Positions 48,385 to 56,687 of a stretch of 64,000 bases of DNA are shown piece after piece (the stretch's first letter is position 1; each line of letters begins with the position of its first letter). The notes beneath the pieces are model-generated. The model ran no database searches and had not been told where the DNA came from. It saw only the letters and a list, made by a program, of their open reading frames with translations. The stretch is from Ureibacillus composti. GTDB taxonomy: Bacteria > Bacillota > Bacilli > Bacillales_A > Planococcaceae. Both the position numbers and the translations under genes were made by a program. The stretch lies in NCBI GenBank assembly GCA_030348875.1, contig JAUCEP010000002.1, forward strand, positions 2,993,001 through 3,057,000. The letters are read 5' to 3'.

Positions 48385-49924
48385 TAGAATCCCCCTTCTC
48401 ATTAAATGTTTCAGTAATTTGTTTTTCGGGTTTCTTTCTTCTTAAAATCAAGACTAATGGAATGCATATAAATAATGTCATAGAAGCTATATAGAATACA
48501 TCAGTCATTCCTCTTGATGCTGCTTGTACTTGCATAATACTTGAAAGACTACTGCTCCAACTAGAACCATAGATTAATTGGGCTTCTTGTGCCTTCTCAA
48601 TTGAAATAGACCCCGAGATTTCTTGTAAATGTAGGGCTGTCCGTTGCTGCATAATTAATGTAAATACGGCAATGCACATAGATGATGCGACTGAACGCAT
48701 TAAATTGGATAAACCCGATGCTTTCCCAACTAAATGCGGAGCGACCGCATTCATTCCTGCTGTAGAAATCGGCATCATACAAAGTCCTGTACCAATACCA
48801 CGGAGCATCAAAACTGGAATCATCCAACTATGCATCGTCTCAGGCGTCATAAAGGCTAATTTATATGTAGTTGTTGCCATTAATGTTAATCCAATAAGCC
48901 CCAATGGAATTGGCCCTGTTTTATTGAATAATTTCCCTGCAATTGGCATTGTAACCGCCATACAAATCGCCTGTGGCATCATTAATAGCCCTGTATCAAT
49001 AGGAGTCATTTTTTGTATATTTTGAAGGAACAAAGGTAAAATGAACATAGCTCCCATCAAACCAACCATAACGAGTGATGAAATAATGTTACTTACCATA
49101 AAAGTGAAATTTTTAAAAAGGGAAAGATCAATGACGGGATTTTCCGTATTTGATTCTACATAGATTAAAAAAACGAGTGACCAAAAAGAAATATAAAATA
49201 ATGATACTATTTCAAATGATCCCCAACCTTCTTTTTGCCCACTACTAAGTGCATATAAAAGTGTCCCAGCAAAAGTTGCGGCAAGGAAAAAGCCTAACGC
49301 ATCAAATGGCTTTGCTTGTTGTTTTTTTGGCTCTTTCAGTAATACCCAAACAGCGATAAAAGCAATTGCACCGATCGGTACACAAATGATAAATAAAAAT
49401 CGCCAGTTAAACCATTCAATCAAATATCCACTTAAGGTAGGACCAATCGCTGGAGCTACCATGGCAGAAACTCCCCATAAACTTAAAGCTACTGAAATTT
49501 GTTCTCGTGGCATTATTTTATAAATCACTGTCATACTTAGTGGTCCTATAATTCCTCCACCTAATCCTGTAATAACACGCGCAGCAATTAATGAGGTATC
49601 ATTCCAAGCAATAGCACAAAACACTGTTCCAAGTGTAAAAACGCCTAGAGCGACAAGTAAAAACTTTTTATAACCAATTCGTTCTTCCATAAACCCCACA
49701 ATTGGAACAATGACACCTGAAGCTAGCATATATCCTGTCAGAACCCATTGAATTGTAGATTGCGTTGATCCTAATTCAGTTGTCAAACTTGGAATAGCCA
49801 CATTAATCAAACTGTTATTTAGTACGGCTACAAACGCACCAACTATTATGGCAATTAATGCAAGCCAACGTTCTTTAGATGAAGTATCATGTGAAGGAGC
49901 GGGAACAGCAGTTGTTGTCGACAT
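48374..49924 (-). CDS. DHA2 family multidrug MFS transporter (EmrB/QacA-like, 14 helices)
   Basis: 516 aa with 14 predicted helices. Motif GLGGGIIGPLSM and PAIGPTLSGYLIEWFNWRFLF (motif C of drug:H+ antiporters) are visible. It likely exports lipophilic drugs using the proton gradient. GGGGAGGGG precedes the ATG. Flanked on both sides by HlyD-type adaptor genes, an EmrA-EmrB-like arrangement. Confidence 0.9.
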   Translation of the reverse strand: MSTTTAVPAPSHDTSSKERWLALIAIIVGAFVAVLNNSLINVAIPSLTTELGSTQSTIQWVLTGYMLASGVIVPIVGFMEERIGYKKFLLVALGVFTLGTVFCAIAWNDTSLIAARVITGLGGGIIGPLSMTVIYKIMPREQISVALSLWGVSAMVAPAIGPTLSGYLIEWFNWRFLFIICVPIGAIAFIAVWVLLKEPKKQQAKPFDALGFFLAATFAGTLLYALSSGQKEGWGSFEIVSLFYISFWSLVFLIYVESNTENPVIDLSLFKNFTFMVSNIISSLVMVGLMGAMFILPLFLQNIQKMTPIDTGLLMMPQAICMAVTMPIAGKLFNKTGPIPLGLIGLTLMATTTYKLAFMTPETMHSWMIPVLMLRGIGTGLCMMPISTAGMNAVAPHLVGKASGLSNLMRSVASSMCIAVFTLIMQQRTALHLQEISGSISIEKAQEAQLIYGSSWSSSLSSIMQVQAASRGMTDVFYIASMTLFICIPLVLILRRKKPEKQITETFNEKGDSNES

Positions 49925-49938
49925 ATGAACCCCTCCCC

Positions 49939-50592
49939 TTACTTAATGTGGATTTTTATAACAACATTTGTTCCTGGAATAAGTCTCATATCCGCTGGTT
50001 TAGCAATAGCAATTTCAATCGGTATTAATTGTGTTACTTTACTAAAATTCCCACTTGTATTAACTGCAGGAACTAATGAAAATACTGAATTTGATCCTTC
50101 TCCAATTTTTCTTACTTTTCCGGAGATTGGAGCACCATCTAAAGCATCAACTGTAATATCAACCTCTTGTCCAACTTTAATTTTTTGAATTTCGGTTTCT
50201 TCAATATTAGCTGAAATATAAAGCTCATCCATATTCATCATCAGTGCCACCGGTGTTCCTGCAGCAACAAAATCGTTTTCATTATTTAACAACTTAATAA
50301 CTGTTCCATCAATAGGTGCACGAATAACGGATTTACTAATCATACTTGCATCAATATTAGCAACATCTTGTTCTGCAATTGCTTCATTCTTTGCCAAAAT
50401 TTCTCCTTCATCTACTGCAAAACTAGTCACTTTACTAGAGATTTGTGCCATCACCTTGTATTGTTCACCTGCAAGTCTAGCATCCTCTGTTTTAACATAA
50501 TGAGTTCCTTGATAATAGTAGTAATATCCAATGGTACCTCCACTAATAACGAATAGAACTAGAAGTACTACTAAGATAATCTTTTTTTTCAT
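49939..50592 (-). CDS. HlyD/EmrA-like adaptor, short form
   Basis: 217 aa. One N-terminal membrane anchor (about 4-25), then a biotinyl/lipoyl-like half (ISSKVTSFAVDEGEILAKNEAIAEQ), a second half (APIDGTVIKLLNNENDFVAAGTPV) and a beta-barrel (DELYISANIEETEIQKIKVGQEVDITVDA). It lacks the long coiled coil of ordinary EmrA, which the lipoprotein partner supplies. First gene of the efflux operon; divergent from tetR. Confidence 0.87.
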   Translation of the reverse strand: MKKKIILVVLLVLFVISGGTIGYYYYYQGTHYVKTEDARLAGEQYKVMAQISSKVTSFAVDEGEILAKNEAIAEQDVANIDASMISKSVIRAPIDGTVIKLLNNENDFVAAGTPVALMMNMDELYISANIEETEIQKIKVGQEVDITVDALDGAPISGKVRKIGEGSNSVFSLVPAVNTSGNFSKVTQLIPIEIAIAKPADMRLIPGTNVVIKIHIK

Positions 50593-50920
50593 CTTTCCAC
50601 CTCTAATTTATAATCTGAATTAATTACCACTTATTCATTTATTGTAGAGTCTATCTTTTGACAAATATTTCTGAATAATAAAAAGAAATCGCATGAATTT
50701 ATATCATACGAAAAATTAAACACTTTAAATTGTCTAAGAAAACAAAATTTAATTATAATTGTTTTAATCTACATTAAATGAATAAATTTACATTTAGTAA
50801 TTATAAATTGCATAATAGGTAGGAACAACCATTAAAATCTTGTCATCCGTTGCTTAATCAACAGATAAGTAAAATTTGTTGTATAATATTATCACAATCT
50901 TAATATGGAGGTTCATTTTT
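50593..50920. promoter_or_regulatory. Divergent promoter region of tetR and the efflux operon
   Basis: 328 bp, very AT-rich. It holds a symmetric 22-bp inverted repeat at 50845-50866 (ATCCGTTG and CAACAGAT around CTTAAT, one mismatched pair) just before TATAAT at 50882-50887, which fits a -10 of tetR. This is the best candidate for the TetR operator. No gene seen. Confidence 0.6.
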
Positions 50921-51502
50921 ATGAGTTCAGCGCAGCCACTTGACCGTAGAACTAAAAAAACTAAGCAACATTTGAGAAATGCACTCGCATCTTTAATCCA
51001 GGAAACAGATTTTCAATCAATCACAGTTCAAGATATTACAAATCGTGCTGATATAAACCGCGCAACTTTTTATTCACATTACCGAGACAAGTATGATTTT
51101 GTAGATAAAATAGCAGAAGAGATTTTAAGAGAATTCGAAGATATTATAAATACTAAAGGTTCAACTTCTTCCCATTCACCTTCTACTTACGAGTTAAATC
51201 TATCTATTTTCCTGCATGTAAAAAAATATAATATTTTCTATAAAACTATTTTTAGTCGAAAAGGGTCTTCAAAATTCCTCATGCAATTATTAGATATTCT
51301 AAACACATCAATTGATCGAAGACGTACACTTAAGCTCACCAATGAGAATGAACGAGTAGTTCCTACAGATATTGTAAATAGCTTTATTGCATCTGCTTAT
51401 ATTGGAGTTATTAAAAACTGGATAGATCACGAGATGCCTCACCCCCCTGAATATATAGCCGAAAAATTAACCTATCTTTTAGAAAGAAAAATGCAAGAGT
51501 AG
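50921..51502 (+). CDS. TetR/AcrR family regulator
   Basis: 193 aa. N-terminal helix-turn-helix: FQSITVQDITNRADINRATFYSHYRDKYDF (about 31-60), the TetR signature. The C-terminal ligand domain (STYELNLSIFLHVKKYNIFYKTIF ... AYIGVIKNWIDHEMPHPPEYIAEKL) resembles the YbiH/DhaS-like group. The ATG at 50921 has GGAGG. It is divergent from the efflux operon and very likely represses it. Confidence 0.88.
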   Translation: MSSAQPLDRRTKKTKQHLRNALASLIQETDFQSITVQDITNRADINRATFYSHYRDKYDFVDKIAEEILREFEDIINTKGSTSSHSPSTYELNLSIFLHVKKYNIFYKTIFSRKGSSKFLMQLLDILNTSIDRRRTLKLTNENERVVPTDIVNSFIASAYIGVIKNWIDHEMPHPPEYIAEKLTYLLERKMQE

Positions 51503-51586
51503 AGTAGTTTAAGAAGTTTGTATATGGAGACATACCTTTATGAAGCAATCTTTTAATATGTAGATTCTGACTATTTATGAAAAAGA

Positions 51587-51629
51587 AAAAGTGTAGACAA
51601 AGTCATATTCAGACTTTATCTACACTTTT
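51587..51629. terminator. Bidirectional terminator between tetR and accC
   Basis: Stem AAAAGTGTAGAcAAAGTC / GACTTTaTCTACACTTTT, 17 pairs with one mismatch, loop ATATTCA, between convergent stops. Confidence 0.88.
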
Positions 51630-51631
51630 AA

Positions 51632-53005
51632 TTATTTTGCTACGACTGTTTCGTTTCCTTTAACATTTAAAATATCGTTTTCTTCTAAGAATTTTGTATT
51701 AAAGTCACCCGAAATAAATACTTCGTTATTCATTAATGCTTCATGGAATGGAATTGTTGTATGAACACCTTCAATAAAGAATTCACCTAACGCACGATTC
51801 ATTTTAGCAATTGCTTCTTCACGAGTATCCGCATGAACAATTAATTTAGCTACCATTGAATCATAATAAGGCGGGATCGTATATCCAGGATATACTGCCG
51901 AATCAATACGTACGCCATTTCCACCTGGAGCAATGTAGTTTGTTACTTTACCAGCCGAAGGCATGAAGTTTTTAAATGCATTTTCAGCATTAATACGACA
52001 TTCAATTGCCCAACCATTAATTTTAATATCATCTTGAGTGAATGGTAATTTTTCACCTGAAGCAATTTTTAATTGTTGTTGAACAAGGTCAACACCTGTA
52101 ATCAGTTCCGTTACTGGGTGTTCTACTTGAATACGTGTGTTCATTTCCATGAAATAGAACTTATCAGCTTGATAGTCATAAATAAATTCAATTGTTCCAG
52201 CACCTTCATAATTACAAGCTTGTGCTGCTTTAACTGCCGCTGCACCCATTTCTGCACGTCTTTCAGAAGAAAGTGCTGGTGATGGAGCTTCTTCAACTAA
52301 TTTTTGCATACGTCGTTGTACAGTACAATCACGTTCACCTAGATGAACCACATTACCAAATGAATCTGCTAGTACTTGAATTTCACAGTGACGGAAGTAT
52401 TCGATGAATTTTTCTAAATATACGCCAGGGTTACCGAATGCTGCAGCAGCCTCTTTTTGCGTAATTTCAATTCCTTTAACAAGATCTTCTTCCGTACGAG
52501 CAACACGGATTCCTTTACCGCCACCGCCTGCAGTAGCTTTGATAATAACAGGGTAGCCAATTGTTGCAGCCCATTGTTTACCTGTTTCAATATCCGGAAC
52601 GATACCTGTACCCGGAACAAGAGGCACTCCAGCTTCTTCCATCGTAGAACGTGCGACGTCCTTAATACCCATAATTTTAATGGCATCAGATGATGGGCCG
52701 ATAAATTTAATTCCTGCATTTTCACATGCTTCTGCAAATGCAGCATTTTCTGCAAGGAAGCCGTATCCTGGATGAATTCCATCGACACCAGTTTTTTGTG
52801 CTACTCCTAATACTGCTGGAAAACTTAAATATGAGTCTTTCGATAATTTAGGTCCGATACAATATGCTTCATCTGCTAATTTTACGTGAAGTGCTTCAGC
52901 ATCAGCTTCCGAATAAACTGCAACAGTTTCAATACCTAGTTCTTTACAAGCACGAATAATACGTACAGCAATTTCACCACGGTTTGCTATCAATACTTTT
53001 TTCAT
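51632..53005 (-). CDS. accC: Acetyl-CoA carboxylase biotin carboxylase subunit
   Basis: 457 aa. ATP-grasp enzyme: VLIANRGEIAVRIIRACKELG, KATAGGGGKGIRVA (ATP lid), GERDCTVQRRMQKLVEE, EFIYDYQADKFYFMEMNTRIQVEHPVTE. It carboxylates biotin on AccB. Adjacent to accB (13-bp gap). The next genes differ from the usual accC-yqhY order because of the inserted efflux genes. Confidence 0.95.
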   Translation of the reverse strand: MKKVLIANRGEIAVRIIRACKELGIETVAVYSEADAEALHVKLADEAYCIGPKLSKDSYLSFPAVLGVAQKTGVDGIHPGYGFLAENAAFAEACENAGIKFIGPSSDAIKIMGIKDVARSTMEEAGVPLVPGTGIVPDIETGKQWAATIGYPVIIKATAGGGGKGIRVARTEEDLVKGIEITQKEAAAAFGNPGVYLEKFIEYFRHCEIQVLADSFGNVVHLGERDCTVQRRMQKLVEEAPSPALSSERRAEMGAAAVKAAQACNYEGAGTIEFIYDYQADKFYFMEMNTRIQVEHPVTELITGVDLVQQQLKIASGEKLPFTQDDIKINGWAIECRINAENAFKNFMPSAGKVTNYIAPGGNGVRIDSAVYPGYTIPPYYDSMVAKLIVHADTREEAIAKMNRALGEFFIEGVHTTIPFHEALMNNEVFISGDFNTKFLEENDILNVKGNETVVAK

Positions 53006-53018
53006 AGTGAGACACCCC

Positions 53019-53531
53019 TTACTCAGGTTTTACTAGGAATAATGGTTGACCGTATTCAACTAATTGGCCATCTTTTACTAGCACTTCAACGATTTGACCT
53101 TTAACTTCTGCTTCAATTTCATTAAATAACTTCATTGCTTCTACGATACAAACGATTGATTCATCCCCTACTGAATCTCCCACTTTTACGTAAGGAGCTG
53201 CGTCTGGTGATGGAGATTGATAGAATGTCCCCACCATAGGAGACGTAATTTTATGTAAAGACTCGTCAACATTTGTTTGAGCTGTTTTATTCTCTTCTTC
53301 TTTTGGCGCTGCTGTTACTTCAACAACTGGAGCTGGTGTTGGCGCTGCAACTGGAGCTGGTTGTTGTACAACAGGAGCTACTTGAGCCTTCGGAGCTGCC
53401 ACAACTTCTGTAACAACTTCAATATTTTTCTTTAACTTAATTTTTGCACCGTCATGTTCATAAACAAACTCATCAATTGATGATGCATCTACTAATTTAA
53501 TAATTTCACGTAATTCTTGTACTTTAAACAA
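53019..53531 (-). CDS. accB: Acetyl-CoA carboxylase biotin carboxyl carrier protein
   Basis: 170 aa. N-terminal [18 protein letters not shown], then a proline/alanine-rich linker (about 45-95), then the biotinyl domain with [12 protein letters not shown] (biotinylated Lys134). The first M in homologous spacing is a TTG at 53531, 8 nt after AGGGG. It is separated from spoIIIAH by a terminator. Confidence 0.94.
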   Translation of the reverse strand: MFKVQELREIIKLVDASSIDEFVYEHDGAKIKLKKNIEVVTEVVAAPKAQVAPVVQQPAPVAAPTPAPVVEVTAAPKEEENKTAQTNVDESLHKITSPMVGTFYQSPSPDAAPYVKVGDSVGDESIVCIVEAMKLFNEIEAEVKGQIVEVLVKDGQLVEYGQPLFLVKPE

Positions 53532-53626
53532 TATGGACACCCCTTTAGTTTTTTTGTTACATCTATCATTTTATAGTTTTTTATAACATTTTAAAATACA
53601 TTATTGCAAAATTAATTAAATAACGT

Positions 53627-53663
53627 AAAAAAACAGTGCTTTCGTATGTAAACGAAGCACTGC
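53627..53663 (-). terminator. Terminator after spoIIIAH
   Basis: Stem CAGTGCTTCGT / ACGAAAGCACTG with a 5-nt loop and TTTTTTT on the minus strand, closing the spoIIIA operon before accB. Confidence 0.85.
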
Positions 53664-53705
53664 GCACTTTTCTGTTATGCAACAACTTTATATTGTATTA
53701 ATCTT

Positions 53706-54251
53706 TTAGTAATGGTTTGATTCAGGTTTAACCGTTACTTCACTCACATCTTCAATCTCTGATTTTACAATGTAAATGATTTCATTTGCTTGTTGCTTTG
53801 AAATTTCATCTGTTAAAACTGATACTAATGCTTTATCATCTTCTACTCTCACTAAAGCATCTGAGTAACCTAATGATTCGATTAACATTTCAAGCATTGC
53901 TTCAGAAGATTCAAGTTCAATTAATTGATTCATTTCATTAAATGCTTCATTTTTCTCTTCAGCTGTATAGTCTTCAGATGCAATTTTTTGTGTTAATTGT
54001 TCACGTAATTGGCTACGCTCATTGCTAACTTCCATTCTCATTTCTTCGAATAAATGGCTTTCGGAATATGTTGGTGTTGTACTTGCTACCTCTTCTTCTA
54101 CCCCTGATAATGATGTTTCCTCTAATGTGCCATCTGTGAACACCGTTAACAGATCCACATCACGATTTGGTTCAAATACATAATACACTGAAATCACGGC
54201 AGCTAAGCTTAATAGCGTTAATAGCCATACTGTTCTTCTTTTTACTTTCAT
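53706..54251 (-). CDS. spoIIIAH: Stage III sporulation protein AH (SpoIIIAH)
   Basis: 181 aa (about 218 in B. subtilis). One N-terminal membrane helix (about 8-25), a linker, then MRMEVSNERSQLREQLTQKI, typical of SpoIIIAH, and a ring-building fold (LGYSDALVRVEDDKALVSVLTDEISKQQANEI...EVTVKPES). It binds SpoIIQ across the intermembrane space in the mother cell-forespore channel. ATG overlaps the spoIIIAG stop (ATGA). Confidence 0.9.
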   Translation of the reverse strand: MKVKRRTVWLLTLLSLAAVISVYYVFEPNRDVDLLTVFTDGTLEETSLSGVEEEVASTTPTYSESHLFEEMRMEVSNERSQLREQLTQKIASEDYTAEEKNEAFNEMNQLIELESSEAMLEMLIESLGYSDALVRVEDDKALVSVLTDEISKQQANEIIYIVKSEIEDVSEVTVKPESNHY

Positions 54252-54655
54252 TGTTCATCTCCTTTACTCTCCATCGGTACAATCATGATTCTGTGAGTAG
54301 GCATTTGCATTACTCGACTAATTGTTTCTAAAAGCTCCTTTTTAATTGCTGGCTCAGACGCCCCTTCCGATACAACGAGCAAACCAGATACTGTAGTTCC
54401 ATTACTACTTGAACGAAAGTAATCACTTAGCATGCTATCAGCGTTTGAGGTAGTAGTATTATCATAATGGAAATATACTTCAACTTGTCCAACGCCTTTT
54501 ATCTGACTTAGAGTATGTTCAAGTCTACTTTCAGGATCTGTATCATTTTGCTCTAGCTTCGATTCATTTGACGTTAAAGAAATGTACGCAATGAACGCAA
54601 ACACTATTACCGGAATGATTAATATTTTTTGAAATGACCATTTTTTCTTTTCCAC
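54248..54655 (-). CDS. spoIIIAG: Stage III sporulation protein AG (SpoIIIAG), short form
   Basis: 135 aa, against about 229 in B. subtilis. One membrane helix (about 10-28), then LEHTLSQIKGVGQVEVYFHYDN, then GTTVSGLLVVSEGASEPAIKKELLETISRVMQMPTHRIMIVPM, a complete ring-building motif. Most of the insert that makes the beta-triangle rim of the B. subtilis 30-fold ring has no room here; only about 30 residues link the two parts. Begins with GTG behind GAGGTG. Confidence 0.85.
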   Translation of the reverse strand: MEKKKWSFQKILIIPVIVFAFIAYISLTSNESKLEQNDTDPESRLEHTLSQIKGVGQVEVYFHYDNTTTSNADSMLSDYFRSSSNGTTVSGLLVVSEGASEPAIKKELLETISRVMQMPTHRIMIVPMESKGDEQ

Positions 54656-54726
54656 CTCACGTTCTTTTGCGCCCCCTTTCTACAACGTTTCACAACATTG
54701 TATGATGGTATGTCCCACTCTATGCT

Positions 54727-54864
54727 TTAGAGATTAATAAAATCTAACAAAGTTGTAATAAAAATTAGTAATGTAGCAAGTTTGACATAAACCATTATGT
54801 CTTTTTCATCAGCAAGTAATAATAAACATTTTCCTATTATGATAATCGCTACTAGTTTGATCAA
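54727..54864 (-). CDS. spoIIIAF: Truncated SpoIIIAF-like membrane peptide
   Basis: 45 aa from a TTG that overlaps the spoIIIAE stop as TTGA, with GGGGTGGGG 9 nt upstream. Two hydrophobic helices (KLVAIIIIGKCLLLLA and YVKLATLLIFITTLLDFI) line up with the N-terminal hairpin of SpoIIIAF (about 206 aa in B. subtilis), and nothing resembles its soluble domain before the stop at 54727. It occupies exactly the AF position. It could instead be a new small operon member, but the MVYVKLATLL segment is AF-like. A longer start at 54954 would overlap AE and has no ribosome site. Confidence 0.55.
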   Translation of the reverse strand: MIKLVAIIIIGKCLLLLADEKDIMVYVKLATLLIFITTLLDFINL

Positions 54865-55781
54865 AAGGTTTTCCCCACCCCAAGCTGCATAATAACCATT
54901 AACAATAGCCAAATAAAAACAAAGGCAATTCCAAGCAATAAAGCAACAGCACATAGGACTAATAGAGATTTTCCAACATCATCAATTAGCCCACTTACTG
55001 ATCCGCTTGTAAATGGTTCTACAATCGCAGCTAGAAATTTAAAAGTCATTGCGTGAATTAGTAATTTACCTGCCGGATAAAATGCTGCAAGCCAAAAGGC
55101 AGTCATTGCACTAAATCCAGCGACAGTTGTTGCAGTAGATTGATATTTTTGAAAAATAGAGAATCCTTCCACAATAAGTGATCCAACAATTGGAATCGTT
55201 TGTTCAATCACTTTTTTAGCGGGAGTTGCTATCGTTCGATCAATTGTAAAAAAAGCAACTCCAGTAAAAGATAAAACAGTCATCATTGCAAGTAGTGTAG
55301 CTGTTATGAGTGTCATTACTGAACCACGAATTAAATCAGATGCCTTCGAAAAGGACATTTCTTGAATAAACCTAGTACAAAAGTCAAGAATTAAAGAAAT
55401 CGTTATGGCAGGTATCAAGATGTTTTTACATAAAAAAATGAGAGCTTGAAAAATAAAAAAAATGATTGGACTCCATGCTACAAAGGAAAAAACAGCATTT
55501 AAAATAACTAACAAGGACGCTAATACTGGGTAAAGAGCCATAAAGAAGTCTGAAAAAATACCAGCCAATTGCCCCATAAGTGAAAACGAATCCATGACAG
55601 TTTGTCCAAGCGTTAGCAAGAGGACAACAATAAACAGTACATCAGCCCATTTTTTAAATTTTGGAGCAAACGCTTCTATGATCAAGAAGACGATTGTATA
55701 GGTGACAATCAAGATGATAGATTGTCCAGCAATTTTTAATGGGTCTGTAAAAATAGATAATACATCGTTAATCACATTCAT
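54861..55781 (-). CDS. spoIIIAE: Stage III sporulation protein AE (SpoIIIAE), short form
   Basis: 306 aa (about 399 in B. subtilis). Multi-helix membrane protein, 8 or so helices, with VLSFTGVAFFTIDRTIATPAKKVIEQTIPIVGSLI typical of SpoIIIAE and IVEPFTSGSVSGLIDDVGKSL near the end. The N-terminal signal peptide and about 90 residues present in B. subtilis are missing. ATG at 55781 has AAGGGG at 8 nt; an upstream TTG is less likely. Confidence 0.85.
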   Translation of the reverse strand: MNVINDVLSIFTDPLKIAGQSIILIVTYTIVFLIIEAFAPKFKKWADVLFIVVLLLTLGQTVMDSFSLMGQLAGIFSDFFMALYPVLASLLVILNAVFSFVAWSPIIFFIFQALIFLCKNILIPAITISLILDFCTRFIQEMSFSKASDLIRGSVMTLITATLLAMMTVLSFTGVAFFTIDRTIATPAKKVIEQTIPIVGSLIVEGFSIFQKYQSTATTVAGFSAMTAFWLAAFYPAGKLLIHAMTFKFLAAIVEPFTSGSVSGLIDDVGKSLLVLCAVALLLGIAFVFIWLLLMVIMQLGVGKTF

Positions 55782-55793
55782 TGTCAAAGCCCC

Positions 55794-56171
55794 TTATTGA
55801 AGCTTTTGTAAAATAGAAGAAAAATTTGATAATACCTTTGCAACTTCTGCAGTCCAGTACGCTAACAGCACAATACGTATTGCAATCATAACCATCTCAC
55901 CAATCGCTTCATATTCCTCTTCTTCAAAAATTTTATGAAATAAAGACCCCAGCTGATAAAAAAGAGCAGAATACACAAGTTGAGGAACGTACGGTACTGA
56001 GTGTACATACGAAAGAAGTTGCTCAATAAAAGGAATAATCATCATCGACAAAAGGAAATGGAGTAGTATGAAAAAAAAGATAATTGCAATTAGTCCATGT
56101 AGTTTGTTAATCGATTCTTTAATTAGCATTAAAACTAGAAGTAGAATTACGGCATAAAATACATATGTCAT
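55794..56171 (-). CDS. spoIIIAD: Stage III sporulation protein AD (SpoIIIAD)
   Basis: 125 aa (about 133 in B. subtilis), four hydrophobic helices. Sequence is diverged, but LIRE-like LIKESINKLHGLIAII, the VPQLVYSALFYQLGSLFHKIFEEEEYEAIGEMVMIAIRIVLL core and position between AC and AE identify it. Its start follows spoIIIAC by 7 bp. Confidence 0.75.
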   Translation of the reverse strand: MTYVFYAVILLLVLMLIKESINKLHGLIAIIFFFILLHFLLSMMIIPFIEQLLSYVHSVPYVPQLVYSALFYQLGSLFHKIFEEEEYEAIGEMVMIAIRIVLLAYWTAEVAKVLSNFSSILQKLQ

Positions 56172-56178
56172 AGGTTAC

Positions 56179-56385
56179 CTAATTCAATGTTAGCCATTGA
56201 AAGAATGTTAGGATTTCATCGAAGAATAGCCGCAAGAATCGTATAAGTTCAGCTGTCATATAGAGATATGCAATGAAAAATATAAAGAATGAAAATTCCT
56301 TTTTGCCGGTTTGTTCAAAGAAAACATGAAGTAATGCGATAATTAGCCCTACCCCTGCTACTCGCAAAACGTCTTGTAACTCCAT
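56179..56385 (-). CDS. spoIIIAC: Stage III sporulation protein AC (SpoIIIAC), first gene of the operon here
   Basis: 68 aa, same length as B. subtilis SpoIIIAC. VLRVAGVGLIIALLHVFFEQTGKKEF is nearly the family consensus, two helices. A strong AAGGAGG site precedes it. In B. subtilis spoIIIAA and spoIIIAB come before; here a sigma-E-like promoter and then doxX are found instead. Confidence 0.92.
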   Translation of the reverse strand: MELQDVLRVAGVGLIIALLHVFFEQTGKKEFSFFIFFIAYLYMTAELIRFLRLFFDEILTFFQWLTLN

Positions 56386-56408
56386 TGCGACGCCTCCTTG
56401 TGTAACGC

Positions 56409-56437
56409 ATTATATGAGCTTGGACAATAAAATAGAC
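56409..56437 (-). promoter_or_regulatory. Candidate sigma-E promoter of the shortened spoIIIA operon
   Basis: On the minus strand GTCTATTTT (-35-like), 14 nt, then CATATAAT (-10, 7 of 8 against CATACANT), 24 bp before the spoIIIAC start. spoIIIA is sigma-E-controlled in B. subtilis, so the site marks spoIIIAC as the operon head. Confidence 0.55.
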
Positions 56438-56621
56438 CCCTTCACTACTAAAAAATACTAAGCTAGAAACAAATAGATACAGGTTCCAACATTTCAGGTG
56501 CGAACCCATTTCCCCAACTACTATGTTTTGACTCTCAATAGATAAGAGATGAAAAAAAAATAGAAAATAGACCTATAAATTATGAGAAATAAAAATTTCA
56601 TTATCTTTAGCCGATATAAGT

Positions 56622-56660
56622 AAAGCCGATTCATCCTTAAAGTAGGATGAATCGGCTCTT
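56622..56660. terminator. Strong hairpin after doxX
   Basis: Perfect 13-bp stem AGCCGATTCATCC / GGATGAATCGGCT. Little T-run on either side; it insulates doxX from spoIIIAC. Confidence 0.65.
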
Positions 56661-56687
56661 ATTAAAAGTTCTTTTTTAATGTTATAG

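Noticed and set aside
48672-49025. 117-codon plus-strand frame opposite the MFS gene
   Set aside because: Antisense shadow of transmembrane codons; no independent evidence.
56315-56509. 64-codon minus-strand frame before spoIIIAC, considered as a spoIIIAB remnant
   Set aside because: Different frame from any AB-like sequence, arginine-rich nonsense at the end, overlaps spoIIIAC and its promoter.
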